Shown here: positions 48,972-60,466 of the stretch, one piece after another
Numbering within the stretch: position 1 is the stretch's first letter
How the letters are laid out: each line of letters begins with the position of its first letter
Origin: Sabellastarte sp. h YS-2021
Lineage: Eukaryota; Annelida; Polychaeta; Sabellida; Sabellidae
Assembly: GCA_964017235.1 (NCBI GenBank)
Contig: OZ024936.1
Coordinates: 33,440,040 to 33,504,039 of the forward strand
Length of the DNA: 64,000 nucleotides
Direction: 5' to 3'
Position numbers and translations under genes: made by a program
The notes under the pieces: generated by a model
Databases searched by the model: none
Told to the model about the DNA's origin: nothing
Seen by the model: only the letters and a program-made list of their open reading frames with translations

Positions 48972-50860
48972 GTCTTTCACTTTACAGTGTGCTCATGTTA
49001 AATCTTGTGGGGGCAGTATAATTAAAGGGCATGGCGGCGATATGGTAAAACTGTTCCAAAAAATATATTCTGCAGTACAGATTGCTATACTCCAGAACTT
49101 TGTCTCGAGTGAGGCATTCAGTAACAATTTTTTTCATTGGTTAATTAAATTAATTACGTTTGCTGATGAAAAGTAGACCGGTTGGCTTGATCTTCTATTT
49201 GTATTATATTGCAAGGAAACCCATTGTGGCCTCATATATTCTTAGTACCAGCATTTGATATTTTATTTGTAAAATATTGATGGAAACCCTCATCATGGCC
49301 TCATATTTCCTTCATGTGTACAAATTCAACCTTAAGTGAAGTGAGAGTAAAATATTAGCAGATCATAATGCACTCATACAATTCTTGGATCTTGTAGTGT
49401 GGTGAAAAAATATTGCTAGATCTTGTATATTTGACTATACTTGTAGGTAAATAAGCGTGTAAACAAATCAAAGTACTTAGTGAACATTCACAAATTTACA
49501 AAGTACAAGCATTTGGTATTCTATTTGTAAAATATTGCTAGAAAACTTCAACAGTAGGTGCAGCAAGAGTAAGATAGATTTCTGTTAGTAAAATGGCAGC
49601 AAAGTCCCATCGTTTCCTCATGTTTCACTCCATGAGATGTTTAGGATACCAGCTTGAACCGCACTCTAGCTAATTTTCTGGAATACAGCAAATGAATGTT
49701 GCCATATTGTAGAATTTCTTCTTAAGTGCTGTGATTTACCGTACTCGAGCCACTTCATAATTAGAAGCTATGCTTCAACTGCTTTATTTTCATCAAGCCT
49801 ATGTTTAATGATTCATTCATTATCTACAATAAAATGTGAATCCGTAATTAAACTAAATTGTTTGTAATATATGTGCTGTTATTGTTCACATATATGGCTG
49901 AAATAAACATTTATTTATTCCTCTATTATAAATAGTATGCAGTGTCACAAGGCCCCAAAACGCCCACCACTGGGCGATAATAGCATACAAAAGAGGGCTA
50001 ATTAATCATTTCTTCAAGAAACTATGCAATTCAAAGATTACCTTTCTTATGCACTAATTCTTGTGTATTATCCCTTTCATTAGTTGGATCCATTATTTCT
50101 TCTTCCTTTTTTCACTTTGGTTTCCAACTTCCAAGTTTTTAATCTTTGTTTTGTTTACAATGTTTAAAGCATACTAAAGCTAATATTTTCAATTTCCCAG
50201 AGCAGTATAATTCTATATGATGCCCCGCAAATATCTGCAAGCATTTTGAAATTTTTTTGTGAGGTTGTGAAACATTTGCCGTCTTATTAGCAAACGGGAG
50301 TAATCTTAGATAAATTGATGTATTAAACAACTTCATAAGTGGATATACCAATGCTTGTCAGATATTTTGAAACTTGTAAGAGATATTGTTCCATCAAATC
50401 CATAAGATTTGTTACAGTGGAAAATATTTATTTGATGAAGCACTCAACACTTTTCAGTTATGAAGAAACTTATGAGCAGTATAAGCTGCAATGGTATTGA
50501 GCATATTTTCGTTGCATGGTGGGATAGTTGGTGAAAATAAAAGTTTTTTTTAGAATATGAATCATCAATTACTGGTGCTGATGTACGACAATTTGAATAT
50601 GTTGCTCTTTAACAAGTCATGAATTATAAGACAATGTTGATATGTTTATACAAACTATTGTATCATAGTTGCATGTAAGGGCCTTGTGCTGGGTCCTTTT
50701 ACCATAAAATAACACTGGATCATGGATTTTCTCTCTACTCTGTAGTGGTTATCTATATTTATACATTGAGGAACGTTTCTGAAACCTTTTGTGCTCTACT
50801 GCTCTACAGATACAAAGGGTAAAAATACAGATATTTGAGTTTGCTACAACTAATTTGGAA
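48972..50860. other. Intergenic, no feature recognised
   Basis: A+T-rich DNA without exons or RNA genes that I can recognise. Confidence 0.4.
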
Positions 50861-51290
50861 TATTTTATCTGTGTCAGGCGCTTGTGAACTATTTTGTTGT
50901 GAACTCTAGCTGACGTGTACTGGATTTAGTGTATGGCTTGTTGCAGATCAGCAGATATTGTTCATACCTCGGAACAAGCACCAGAATTATTTAGACATAG
51001 TAAATTATTTGGATGTAAACATGTTCTGCTGGTGAACACTGGATGGAACTTCAGACAGATTACTTGATAGAGTGAACAAACTGGTTTCACTTGTCAGTGG
51101 ATAAATATTGTGATCAGGTCAAACACATTTGATTGCTGTATTTAATCTTAATTTATTAACCATGAGAGTATTTCAGTAGACTGTAAGTATTATTTTAAAT
51201 GTCAAATGAATCTGTTAAGTAAAACTTTTTTACCTTTTGCCTGTTACAATTTGAATACAACTGGTAATTGCTACTCTGTGGACTGTAAAA
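50860..51290 (+). mobile_element. Possible diverged LTR
   Basis: 'cctgttacaatttgaatacaactggtaattgct' near 51,240 resembles the right end of the solo LTR at 61,420-61,460 (gttacaacttaaag...ccggtaattgctacc). The left end is not defined, and no target duplication was found. Confidence 0.3.
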
Positions 51291-51299
51291 GTTGTTATT

Positions 51300-53300
51300 A
51301 CAATCATCTACTCACACACTCCTTGTAAATAACTTGTACTTCTACCAAACAATAAAATTTCAAGCACAATATATGAAATCATTAATCTGTTTACTTCACA
51401 AGGTTGTAAGCACACAATTTATCAACCCACAAGGCAGTAAAATGAAACCAACAAGAATGGCAGCTGCTTATTGATATCACCATGTACAGCAATTATAACA
51501 GGACCTACAAGATATATTACTTCTACAGTGGCTGGCAGTAATTATTTGAGAATGAGAAAATAAAGAATATGGAATATATAAAACACTTACCCAATGAAGG
51601 TGTTATTCAATCCAATATTGATGGAAATCATTACCTAATCATTATAGATGACTTTCAGATCTCAGTCTTAAATGATGGATTATTAGCCAATCTCTTTAGC
51701 AGAAAGTCATACAACAGAAACTCAGTGTTTTAGTGACCTTACCAAATTTACTTCATCAGATTACATTCATCAGATTTGATAAGACTGACGTTAAAGGCAT
51801 TAGATAAGGGGACTTAATCTAAGAGAGAACCTTCCCCACCAAATTTTCTCTATGATTACACAAAATAAACTAGCTACAAACAGTCTGATAAAGCGCATAA
51901 TGGAGGAACAGTAACAAAATTTGGATATAGAGGGACAAGCAACTGCCCAGAATGGCTCAGATTCTAGAACAAAAATAGAATAAAAAGATAGTAATTGCCT
52001 TCTCAGTAAATTATCAATGTGATACAGATGCTGCTGACATGACAATGTAAAAAGCATATATTGAGGTTTATGGGTATTTTGGTAGTTTTTTTATAGATAT
52101 ATCTTAAAGGTTCCTCTACATAGCGCCTAAGAGAAACATTGAATAGTAGTGAAAAGTTTTATACTCTCAATGACTTATTTAATAATATTCAAGTTAAATC
52201 TAAAAAGTAAGAAGTGATCAAGGGAGTAAATATCTGAACATATGTGATAAGAAATTTTAATGGAATAAAAATAAATAAAAAATTTGCATTTTATGAAACC
52301 TTATCTAACTAACCTAATCTTTGTGGGGAAGATATTGGGCCCACAAAGCAGTAGATTAGATTACATTAGAACTAAGCAGAACGTGTGACAAAAACTGTGA
52401 AATTAAACATTATTAAATACTTCACCTGCAACGAAATCTGTCAGTGGATCAACAATATTACCAGATCTCACATTTGGTTACAAGCAGTCATATGGGACTG
52501 ACAAAAATCACATACACAGGCACAATATTGGGATATATTTCAGGTGTGGTAAAAAAAATATGTATGCACATAGGTTAAATGAAAGCAAAACATCCGAGAC
52601 AGAAACCCCAGTGTTATAGATCCTATACATTATAAATAGAAATTTAAATTCGTAGATTAAGTGAAAATTAGTTACCTGAAAAAGAATTGACAGAGAGTAC
52701 TCAGAAAAATGAACTAGATAGATTTTTACTATCATTGAATGAAAAATGAATAAAAATATACCAATGAACAAGATAAAGGATTACAACAATAAGGTTTTTT
52801 TTGTTATCAAATTTTTTTTATGAGGCAGAATTGCAATTGGTATGTATGGACAGTTTACTTTATATAAAATAGAAAAAATAGTCAGAAAGAGAAAGACAAA
52901 TAAGGCCTTGCACTTTTAGTGAAATGTAAGGGATGGCCAAGTCAGTTGAACTCCTTGATTGCAGAGAATGAGTTGCAAAGGTCAAAGTTGGGGTTTTACG
53001 TCCCGTTCAACAGCCAGCAGAATGAGTTGCAGAATATAAGCTAGTTCTACACAATTTTATTGTTTTCAGTGTATGCAAGTTAATGACAGATTTCTGGAAA
53101 GTGTTATATGTAGTGTGTTATATACTTGTGTGCTTCTTGGCCTCTTGTATATATTTAAACTATTGTAACTGCATAGATATATGTTCAAAGTATAGATCTG
53201 TGTATAAATAAATAAATAAATAAAACAAACACACACCTTAAAAGGAAGAGTGTTAGAACTAAGAAGGATGGATCAAAATGATCTAGCTATATCCATTTTT
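51300..53300. other. Intergenic, no feature recognised
   Basis: No exon recognised. An (AAAT)n run is at about 53,206-53,224, and 'ggggttttacgtccc' near 52,990 looks like a reversed SINE 3' end. Confidence 0.4.
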
Positions 53301-53399
53301 TTTAAGGTCGCCACTTTTGGGGAAAGTGTACATGATTGACATACTCATGTCATACATTTTCTCACATTCAATATGTTTTTGTTCCAAAATATGACAACT

Positions 53400-53760
53400 T
53401 TTTCTGCCAGAAATTAAACTTGGATTTACTGTTGAAAACGTGTACATCAATTTTCGGATCAATTTTCACACCTACATCACCAAAGTTTAGTCTAAAACAT
53501 AACCACTGTTTAATGTTAGAAATCTAAATGAGATTTATTGTTGATTATGCTTATGAAACATGAAAACTAATTTAGATTTAGTGTTGAAGTTATGCCAGGA
53601 TCAGTTTTCGATGCTAAATCACCAGTATTTCATGTCTAAACTAGAACTATTTTTTTCACATTGGAAAACTAACTTAGATTTAGTTTTGAAAAAGTGTACA
53701 TCAACGTCAGGATCGATTTTCAAAACTAAATCAATGTTTTTTCAAAGGTCTGTGGCTGCT
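53400..53760 (+). repeat. Degenerate tandem repeat, three units
   Basis: 'ttggatttactgttgaaaac', 'ttagatttagtgttgaag' and 'ttagatttagttttgaaaa' are each followed by a 'tcaggatc.attttc' phrase, with 105-150 bp spacing. Confidence 0.55.
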
Positions 53761-54043
53761 GGGTGTGTACAAATTAATTACTTTAACTATGAAACAGCTT
53801 AGGCTTGAGTTTCACCAGATGAAAAATAGTTCAAACTTGCAACATTACTCCCAATTTTGTTGATGTCTGTATAAAAAATCCATGACAATACATATATAAA
53901 TATATATAGTTATTGTGTAACAGAGGTCTTATTTCATTTAACACTGACTTCTGTTCACTGTTATTGTTCAAACAGTCTGTAATTAGCATGTATACAATAT
54001 CCGTAAGAATCATATACTTTGTTCATTAGTATCCATACAGCAC

Positions 54044-54946
54044 CCCAGATAGCATTCTGCCGTCGGACCGATGTTGGCTGTTGGTCGCATGGTCGGCAGA
54101 TTTTGCCCACATTGGCCCAATGGTTGCTTACCGTCCTCAACTCAAGTTAGATATCTGTATATTTTGCCGATGTTAGACCAACGTAGGGCCAACAGTGGAT
54201 TTTTATTCAAGATGGTGGGGAGCAATAATAAGGGATTTTGTGAAACTTAGCAAACAATTATTTTTATGGTATGTCTAAAAATCACATTGCAGTGAGGCCA
54301 CAAATTTTAACTAACTATTTAACAATTTTAGACATAAAAATAATATTCTCATTATAAAATCACACTGAAAAATTTGTGAACATTATAATTTTATCACTGT
54401 ATTATGGACTATCACCGTTCCACCACTGTTAATGTTTGGTCATGTGACTTATCAGGGATTCTAGCCATGGTGACAGAGTGGTAACACTCTCGCCTCCCAC
54501 ATCTGTGGCCGGGGTTCGATTCATGGAACGGCCTCAAGTGGGAAAGCTGGTAGTTGCTTGCCGTTGGTCGGCAGTTTACAGTACAGAACCATAACGAACT
54601 GCATGTACTGGTTTCCTCTGTCCTTTCAACTACACGTCGTGATATGACCTGTACAGTGTTGAAAGCGACGTAAAACCCCAAATAAATAAATAAAATCAGG
54701 GATTCCCTTAACTAAGATCCTCCCACAATCCGTCTATCACTTGCCTTCTGTTAAACAATGGCCACATAACACCATGCTGCAATCTGATTGGCTGATGCTA
54801 TACATTAAGTAATTTTTTTTTACTGTTGGCTTGCCAACTTTGGGCCAACGTCGAACCGCTGGCCAAAAATCCATTAGGCCAATGTCGGACTGACGGATGT
54901 GCCGACGTTGGGCCAATGTTGGACCAACATCAGAATGCTCTCTGGG
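54044..54946. mobile_element. TIR element with a nested SINE
   Basis: Left end CCCAGATAGCATTCTG; the right end on the other strand is CCCAGAGAGCATTCTG (15 of 16 match). Both subterminal regions are rich in 'gttggcccaac'-type repeats (54,065-54,190 and 54,830-54,930) that pair with each other. The SINE at 54463-54691 is inserted inside. No transposase. Confidence 0.75.
54463..54691 (+). mobile_element. tRNA-type SINE, best-preserved copy
   Basis: tRNA-like head: 'gacagagtggtaacactctc' (A-box region) and 'ggggttcgattcatgg' (B box). The body is 'cctcaagtgggaaagctgg' to 'ctgtacagtgttgaaagcg', with tail 'ccccaaataaataaataaaa'. This copy defines the family seen at 9460, 15383, 21307, 48795 (reversed, partial) and 55566 (truncated). 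Confidence 0.88.
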
Positions 54947-55163
54947 AGTTAACCTGGTAGGCTGTGTGGCTGTAAGAGGTACAGATGCAACAATTACGTT
55001 TTTCTTCCACAATATGCCACAACAATACAAAATAAAATTATTTTTATGCAATTAGGACATTATGCATGTGTATACCAATCCCACCAACAAACAGACAAAT
55101 CAAAGTGAATACAGATGCAGGGGTAAACACACAGTAAAGTTTTCTAGATTGCAATGTACATCA

Positions 55164-55330
55164 GGGGCTGTATTCTTCAACAATACTTAACTTAGGTCAC
55201 CTTAGATACAAGTTAGGAATGGTTTTCTACTTATAAAACTGTTACCTAGATTTTGTATTCATTAACCTCTACTTTGTTAAGTATTACTTAGATTCTAAGT
55301 TAGGAGAACTCCAAATACTTTTTAGTTTAA
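55164..55330 (+). repeat. Dispersed repeat with GGGGC-GTATTC start
   Basis: Begins 'ggggctgtattcttcaac' with 'taggtcaccttagatac'; related to the reversed copy at 42,150-42,370. Confidence 0.45.
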
Positions 55331-55565
55331 GTGTAAACTTTGAAACCAGCATATCAAAGTTAGGAACAGTCATATTCCACAACAATTCTCAGGTGAGGTC
55401 TACTTTGTTTTTTACTAAAAATCATTTGCTTTGTTAAAAATAGCGAAAAAGCCCATTTTTGTGAGTGACAATGCTGTTTTAATATTGTGGCACAATTTAA
55501 TATCAATAAAACACAAGATTCTTTGCAATAATTGCATATTTCAAAATCATTCCATTATCTAAGGA

Positions 55566-55664
55566 GGGGCCACGGTGGCAGAGTGGTAACACTCTCGCCT
55601 CCCACCTCTGAGACCGGGGTTCGATCCCTGTCATGGCCTCAAGTGGGAAAGCTGGTAGTTGCTA
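55566..55664 (+). mobile_element. tRNA-type SINE, 3'-truncated
   Basis: Head 'ggcagagtggtaacactctc' and 'ggggttcgatccctg', body up to 'gctggtagttgct', then it stops where the next inverted-repeat DNA begins. Confidence 0.8.
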
Positions 55665-55699
55665 CTACTATAGGGTCTGTATAGGGTGCAGATCAATAT

Positions 55700-56410
55700 T
55701 TGAGGGGGGTAAAATGGGGGTGAATTTATAGGTTGCAGATCAATGGGGGAGGGGGGATTTGCGGGTTGAAGTGTTGTGACACGTGTATTGGTTTATGGGA
55801 TTAAGGGGTTTTATAATTTATAGGTTGCAGATAAATGGGGAGGGGGTTTTAGGGGGGAAGCAAGTGTGGTGGCATGTGTGTTTTGACAGGGATTGACGAG
55901 AAGGAAATTGTGAGACTGAGGACATGCTGAGGACATGCTCCCCCTCCCACAATGGTGCGGAGCACCATTGGGGGTTTGAACTTTGTTGTGCCTTTTATTT
56001 GAAATTATCCCTGTGTATTTTTTTCTGGTTAAAATCTATTTCCAAAGCATATTGTGAATCCTTGTTTTCACAGCTTTTAAATCATTTTATCGCTTTAACC
56101 ATAAAACATCAGAATATTTTTATGAAAACCAAGATATTCTTTTTTTTTTAATTATTTGTCCAATTTATAACCTTTTTCTTTCTTGAGTCATTTCATAATT
56201 ATCAGAATAAGTTATAAAATTCTAATTATTCTTTTTTCAACTGATTCAACCAAATAACTTTTTTTTTCCTGAGAAAAAAAAAACAGCACATCCTTACTGG
56301 TTGAGTTCCAAGCATGAAATGAAACACCAGACTGGCTTATTGACAGAAATTATTATGAGCCCACCCAATTGATTAACACCCTCACTTATTGATCTGCAAC
56401 CTATAAATTT
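55700..56410. repeat. Inverted repeat, possible TIR element
   Basis: 'gaatttataggttgcagatc' (55,721) is matched on the other strand at 56,388-56,408 ('gatctgcaacctataaattt'). The left part has several G-rich repeats ('gggttgcagatcaatggg'). Borders are not fixed. Confidence 0.5.
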
Positions 56411-56984
56411 CCACCAGAATCTCAACACCTGTGTCCTCTTTAGTTTTGAATTTCAAAAGCCTCTCACATTAATTGAGGTTTGATCAAGAAAGGGGTGGGG
56501 GGGATTTAATATGAGAGGATTATTGAGCATTTAACTCAGATAAAAGACACACTTATTTAACTTACTGTGTGCTTTGTTTACAGCTAAGGGAGTGGGGGGA
56601 TTTACCTTGTTATCACCAGTCAGAATTCCTGTACAGTAAAATTGGTAATGTATGAAAAAAAAACCCAAGTTATTTGAAATTTGTGAAAAAAGTGTAATTT
56701 TATTTGTAGATAAATGATCATAACATTTTCCTTTTAATGGTACTAAATAAACATTTATTCATATCAACACCTGGCCCACTATTGAATTGTCACTTACCCC
56801 CACTGTTTTTTATCCTGGTTATGTTATCTAAGGCAGAGCATAGAGAAAAAGGGGAGAGAGGGGACTTAGTGATAAATAAGATAAGGGCATAATCAAGATA
56901 TAGTGATACTTTTTTTCTTACCCATGTCAACATGTTTTTCTTAGTAATAAACCCCCTGCTGTCTTAGGATCTTACTCCAACCTT

Positions 56985-57034
56985 ATACAAGACTATATAA
57001 TAAGGTGAAGTGGATATATTCATTAAATTCAAAG
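56985..57034 (+). promoter_or_regulatory. Possible TATA element before the LRR-like gene
   Basis: 'gactatataataagg' lies about 40 bases before the first ATG at 57035. If it is the TATA box, the 5' UTR would be very short, so the true start of transcription is uncertain. Confidence 0.35.
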
Positions 57035-57916
57035 ATGGAGTTGTTGTGTCTTGTAATGCTTGTGGTTTTTGCAAATGTCAATGGTGAAAATTGTGACTTG
57101 GGAGGAAACCCTTGTCAGTGTTCAGATAACATGAGTTTGGTTATGTGTACAAGGCTTTGTCTGAAAGACATAGCTGATCTTGACATACCAGAAAAATATT
57201 GGGAAAAAGTAAAAGTCTTGGACTTACAGCAGAACTGTTTGACAAAGATTAATCTGAAGCATGTAGAAAGACTGAAAAACTTGGAAATAATAAACATTAA
57301 AAATCAGAGATTTGCATTGTGTCACAGACTAAATGAAGTTAAAATTCAAAAACTGAAGGTTGTAAGTGACTGCAAGCTCACAACTTTACAGAGGATTGTA
57401 ACCGCTTCACTAACCACTACTAAGGATATGGATAAATATACTGAGCAGGACCACTGGACTGAAAGTGCTGACCCTATTGAGGAGACAACTGTATCTACAA
57501 CCAGGAGGAAGTTCAAGACACGAAAACCTTATCTAAAGTTTAAGATTCTGACATCTGTCATACTGAACATAACAACCGGATTACCTCAGAATCTCACTGT
57601 TTTTGACTCAACTTTGCCCACTGATCTACCACAACCAACTGATCTACCCCAACCAACTGAAAATCAGCTGAATATTGTAATAGCAGTTTCGACTACCTGT
57701 GCTCTACTCTCAGTAACTGTGATTGCGTGTGGTATACATGTCTGCTGTGATTGTCGGTATGAGCGTAACTGTAGCAAGAAGTGTAGTAAAAGGTGCAACA
57801 AACGAAACAGACGAACCTACCTGACACCCAGGATGCACTTCCCCAGGAACCAGGATGTCGAAACCCTGTCTGGTGATTCCATAGAACTGTTTAGTGTGCA
57901 TGAAAAGTGTCAATGA
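57035..57916 (+). CDS. Type I membrane protein with LRR-like head
   Basis: Single exon, 293 residues from the first ATG (MELLCLVMLVV); a longer reading from 57005 has no ATG and is not used. Residues 1-17 form a signal peptide. Residues 18-42 are a cysteine cluster (C20, C27, C29, C38, C42) like an LRR N-cap. Residues about 55-90 hold 'VKVLDLQQNCLTKINL' and 'LKNLEIINIKNQ', one or two leucine-rich-repeat units. A Thr/Ser-rich stalk follows with 'PTDLPQPTDLPQPTENQ', a small direct repeat, and N-x-T sites. One membrane helix (about residues 215-238) precedes a basic Cys-rich cytosolic tail of about 50 residues (CCDCRYERNCSKKCSKRC). AATAAA lies at 58276-58281. No catalytic or signalling domain is visible; an adhesion or recognition role is only a guess. 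Confidence 0.75.
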   Translation: MELLCLVMLVVFANVNGENCDLGGNPCQCSDNMSLVMCTRLCLKDIADLDIPEKYWEKVKVLDLQQNCLTKINLKHVERLKNLEIINIKNQRFALCHRLNEVKIQKLKVVSDCKLTTLQRIVTASLTTTKDMDKYTEQDHWTESADPIEETTVSTTRRKFKTRKPYLKFKILTSVILNITTGLPQNLTVFDSTLPTDLPQPTDLPQPTENQLNIVIAVSTTCALLSVTVIACGIHVCCDCRYERNCSKKCSKRCNKRNRRTYLTPRMHFPRNQDVETLSGDSIELFSVHEKCQ

Positions 57917-58431
57917 CAATTTTCTTTTTGAATATTTACACTCAGGACTATAATTAGTAAATGTTTCAGTTATAATGTAGATGTTAGTTTCTTAATGTTA
58001 GTATCTCGTGTATACCTTATCTGAAGAAATAGTCTGTTCATGTAGCTGCTGTAGGTTACCTGTATACTCAACTTTAAAATTAGTATCTTAGAATGTTTTT
58101 GTTTTCCCAAAAGTATTATATTTTTTATGGACAAGTTACTTAAAGTTTTATGAAATACACATAACTTTTATGCATTGTAACTTTTATACCAGCCTCTTAG
58201 AATGTTTTATTACAGCAAAGTTATTATAATTGTGTGTGCATGTGTCTGTACATTGTACATAGTTTTGTAAAATTAAATAAACAGATTTTTGTGGAATTTT
58301 TGTCAGATTCAAAACTATTCTATTGTTAAAATGAAAACCTTAATGTGAGCTATAGACTTTCCTGGTCCCCGGTAGTTTAAACTACCTATTATTCACTCAG
58401 CAGTGAGGGTTTCATGAAGGGAGTCCAACCT

Positions 58432-59223
58432 TCACTCATTGTCGCCAGGCAACTTGAAGATATCCAAAAAGTCCATTTCTGGTGTTTGCAGTGGACTCCA
58501 CTCCAATTGTTGTGGTGGGGATTCTCCGTTGTCATCCTCCCCAAAGTTGAGGACCCTCCTCACATTTCCCTGGATGTCCTCATGTGGCCTCAATGGTGTG
58601 GACCCAGCTCCCCCATTGTTGTGGGATGGTATGATGTCCTATAAAATAAATAGACTATAATAAGGATCAAGGAAACAAAATCTCTGATATTGAACTTTGG
58701 GTTAGAACCCAGAACCATAATCTTTTAATTTTACACACACATTGGGTTTGAACCCAATATCAGAGACACATTTAGTACATTCATTAGTATGCACTCACCT
58801 CACTACATTCGGAGAGGTTTAACTGCCTTCTCACACTCTCCATGTCCCCATCTATCCGGGAGATAGCTCTTCTTCTTTGGGGTGGTGGTGTTGGTGGGGT
58901 TGGTGGGACCGCATCATTTGTTGGTGTTGTGGCCTCCCCGTTCTGATAATATAATAATATGTAACTTAAAATCACAACTATTTTTTAATTTGTGCACCAA
59001 TGTACTACATACCTTTTTAAAATGTAAACCAAGCATGCTGATATTAATTTTAACTAACACATCATGAAATACTAGGCAGTGGTATTTTATAATCTACAAA
59101 AAAAAATAATTAAAAACTTTTCTAAACCAAAACCTCAAATTATATTCAAAAAATAATCATACTACTTACATTTCCTCCCTGAGTGATTGAACCATCCAAA
59201 AACATGAAACTATTTAGTGCCAT
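58432..59223 (-). CDS. Small acidic/proline-rich protein, three exons
   Basis: I do not recognise the family. Exons in transcript order: 59223-59170 (ATG), 58942-58799, 58638-58432 (stop), all joined at phase 0 with good sites (GTAAGT, GTGAGT; CAG and TATAG acceptors). 134 residues. Residues 25-43 are 'PTNDAVPPTPPTPPPQRRR'. Two similar modules follow: T36-P...RRR...VRRQLNLSE (exon 2) and T80-PLR...VRRVLNFGE (exon 3), each a TP site followed by R-x-L-x-(L/F). The C-terminal end is acidic with aromatic/leucine residues ('TPEMDFLDIFKLPGD'), like an activation or docking helix. No membrane helix. It is transcribed away from the polymerase gene at 61,701. The exon model is inferred from splice signals and shared phase; the first exon is the least certain. 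Confidence 0.6.
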
Positions 59224-60190
59224 TTTTGTTTTTTTGTTTTTTTTTTGTTTTTGTTTTTTTTTTGTTTTTTTGTTGTTGTTGTTGTTCTATTGGTAAAAAC
59301 AAGAATCAAACTGATCCACTTCCAACTTTGGAACTAAATGCAGTGAGCAGGAACTCCAATACCTCACCCTATATGTATATAGGTGCATATTTGCTACCAC
59401 AAAAGAACTACATATATAAAAGATTTTATTGTCCAGGCTACTTTTTACAGTAACTTCTATGACCACTTATGCGGCCATGTCTATTTGACAATTTCAGTGA
59501 AACAGCATGGGAGAGGGCTTTGACCTACCAGTCCCATATAATTGGTTTTTGCTCAATATGTGCCACATATGCAACAGGATAATTTTCATTAAGTACTTAT
59601 CTCCTGCTCTTCTACTTCAAGTAGCAAAGATGTGTCATGCTAATTGATATAAGATAAAACATTCTAGTGTCCACATGGTGCTTTGAATTCAAGAATCTTT
59701 GGGTCTTTGAACAATATGTTACACCCCATATTAAATTCTCTTAAACTACCCTGTTTCAAAATACAAGATAAAAATTTAAACTCCATATTTAATACATTTA
59801 TTTGTTTACTTTCTAAAATAAAAAAAGAGAGATACTGCTTTACTGCAAAATCTGATTTGTGAAATACATGATGTATACCCTTCTGAACACCTGTGAATTG
59901 ATTTTGCATGTCTTTACCCCCTCCCCTCCCCCCCTCCCCCTTTCAAAATTTAAAATAAACCATCATTAGTGATTAGGTAGTGATGAATTATTTTTAAATT
60001 TTAAAAAATCACAGTTGGGGGCTTTCTATTGGTTACTAGAAGTCCTTGCTAGGGAGCCCAAAGTATAAAAGTCAGATATTCAGTATTTTTTTCACAGTTA
60101 CAGTTTGAGTACAAATCTCTTTGGATATAAACTTCAAATTAAATATCTTCACATCCTGTGTACTTAATTGCAAGTTAGTTTTTCATCTTA
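59224..60190. other. Spacer between divergent genes
   Basis: A T/G-rich low-complexity run is at 59,225-59,287 and a C-tract (59917-59940) that would be G-rich on the minus strand. No exon was recognised. Confidence 0.45.
59917..59940 (-). other. Possible G-quadruplex motif
   Basis: On the minus strand this is four or more runs of at least four G separated by single A bases, satisfying the usual G4 pattern. Confidence 0.5.
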
Positions 60191-60196
60191 ATTTAT

Positions 60197-60466
60197 TTTG
60201 AATGTAAATACTCATTTTTATATATATTTTGATGCAAAATTTGAAATTTTGATGACTATTTCGTGGATTTTTTTAACTTTTAACTGTTAGTTTGAGCATT
60301 TTTTCGTTTTTACTACCGTAATTGTGCATTATTTTGCTATTCTATTTCAATTTATTGCAGTAAATACTCATTTTTATATATATTTTGATGTAAAATTTGA
60401 AATTTTGATGACTAGTTCGTGGGTTTTTTTAACTTTTAACTGTTAGTTTGAGCATTTTTTTCGTTT
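60197..60466. repeat. Direct repeat, period about 165 bp
   Basis: 'aaatactcatttttatata' to 'gtttgagcattttttcg' occurs at 60,206 and again at 60,362. The second unit is interrupted by the LTR at 60,467 and resumes at 61,480 ('gtttttactaccgtaattg'). Confidence 0.85.

Noticed and set aside
53831..54013. tRNA or other small RNA gene in the intergenic DNA
   Set aside because: I looked for cloverleaf-forming stretches with A and B boxes; only SINE heads were found, none with a complete tRNA.
58414..58660. Two plus-strand frames of 73-76 codons
   Set aside because: They are shadows of the last exon of the minus-strand small-protein gene, which has better splice signals and internal repeats.
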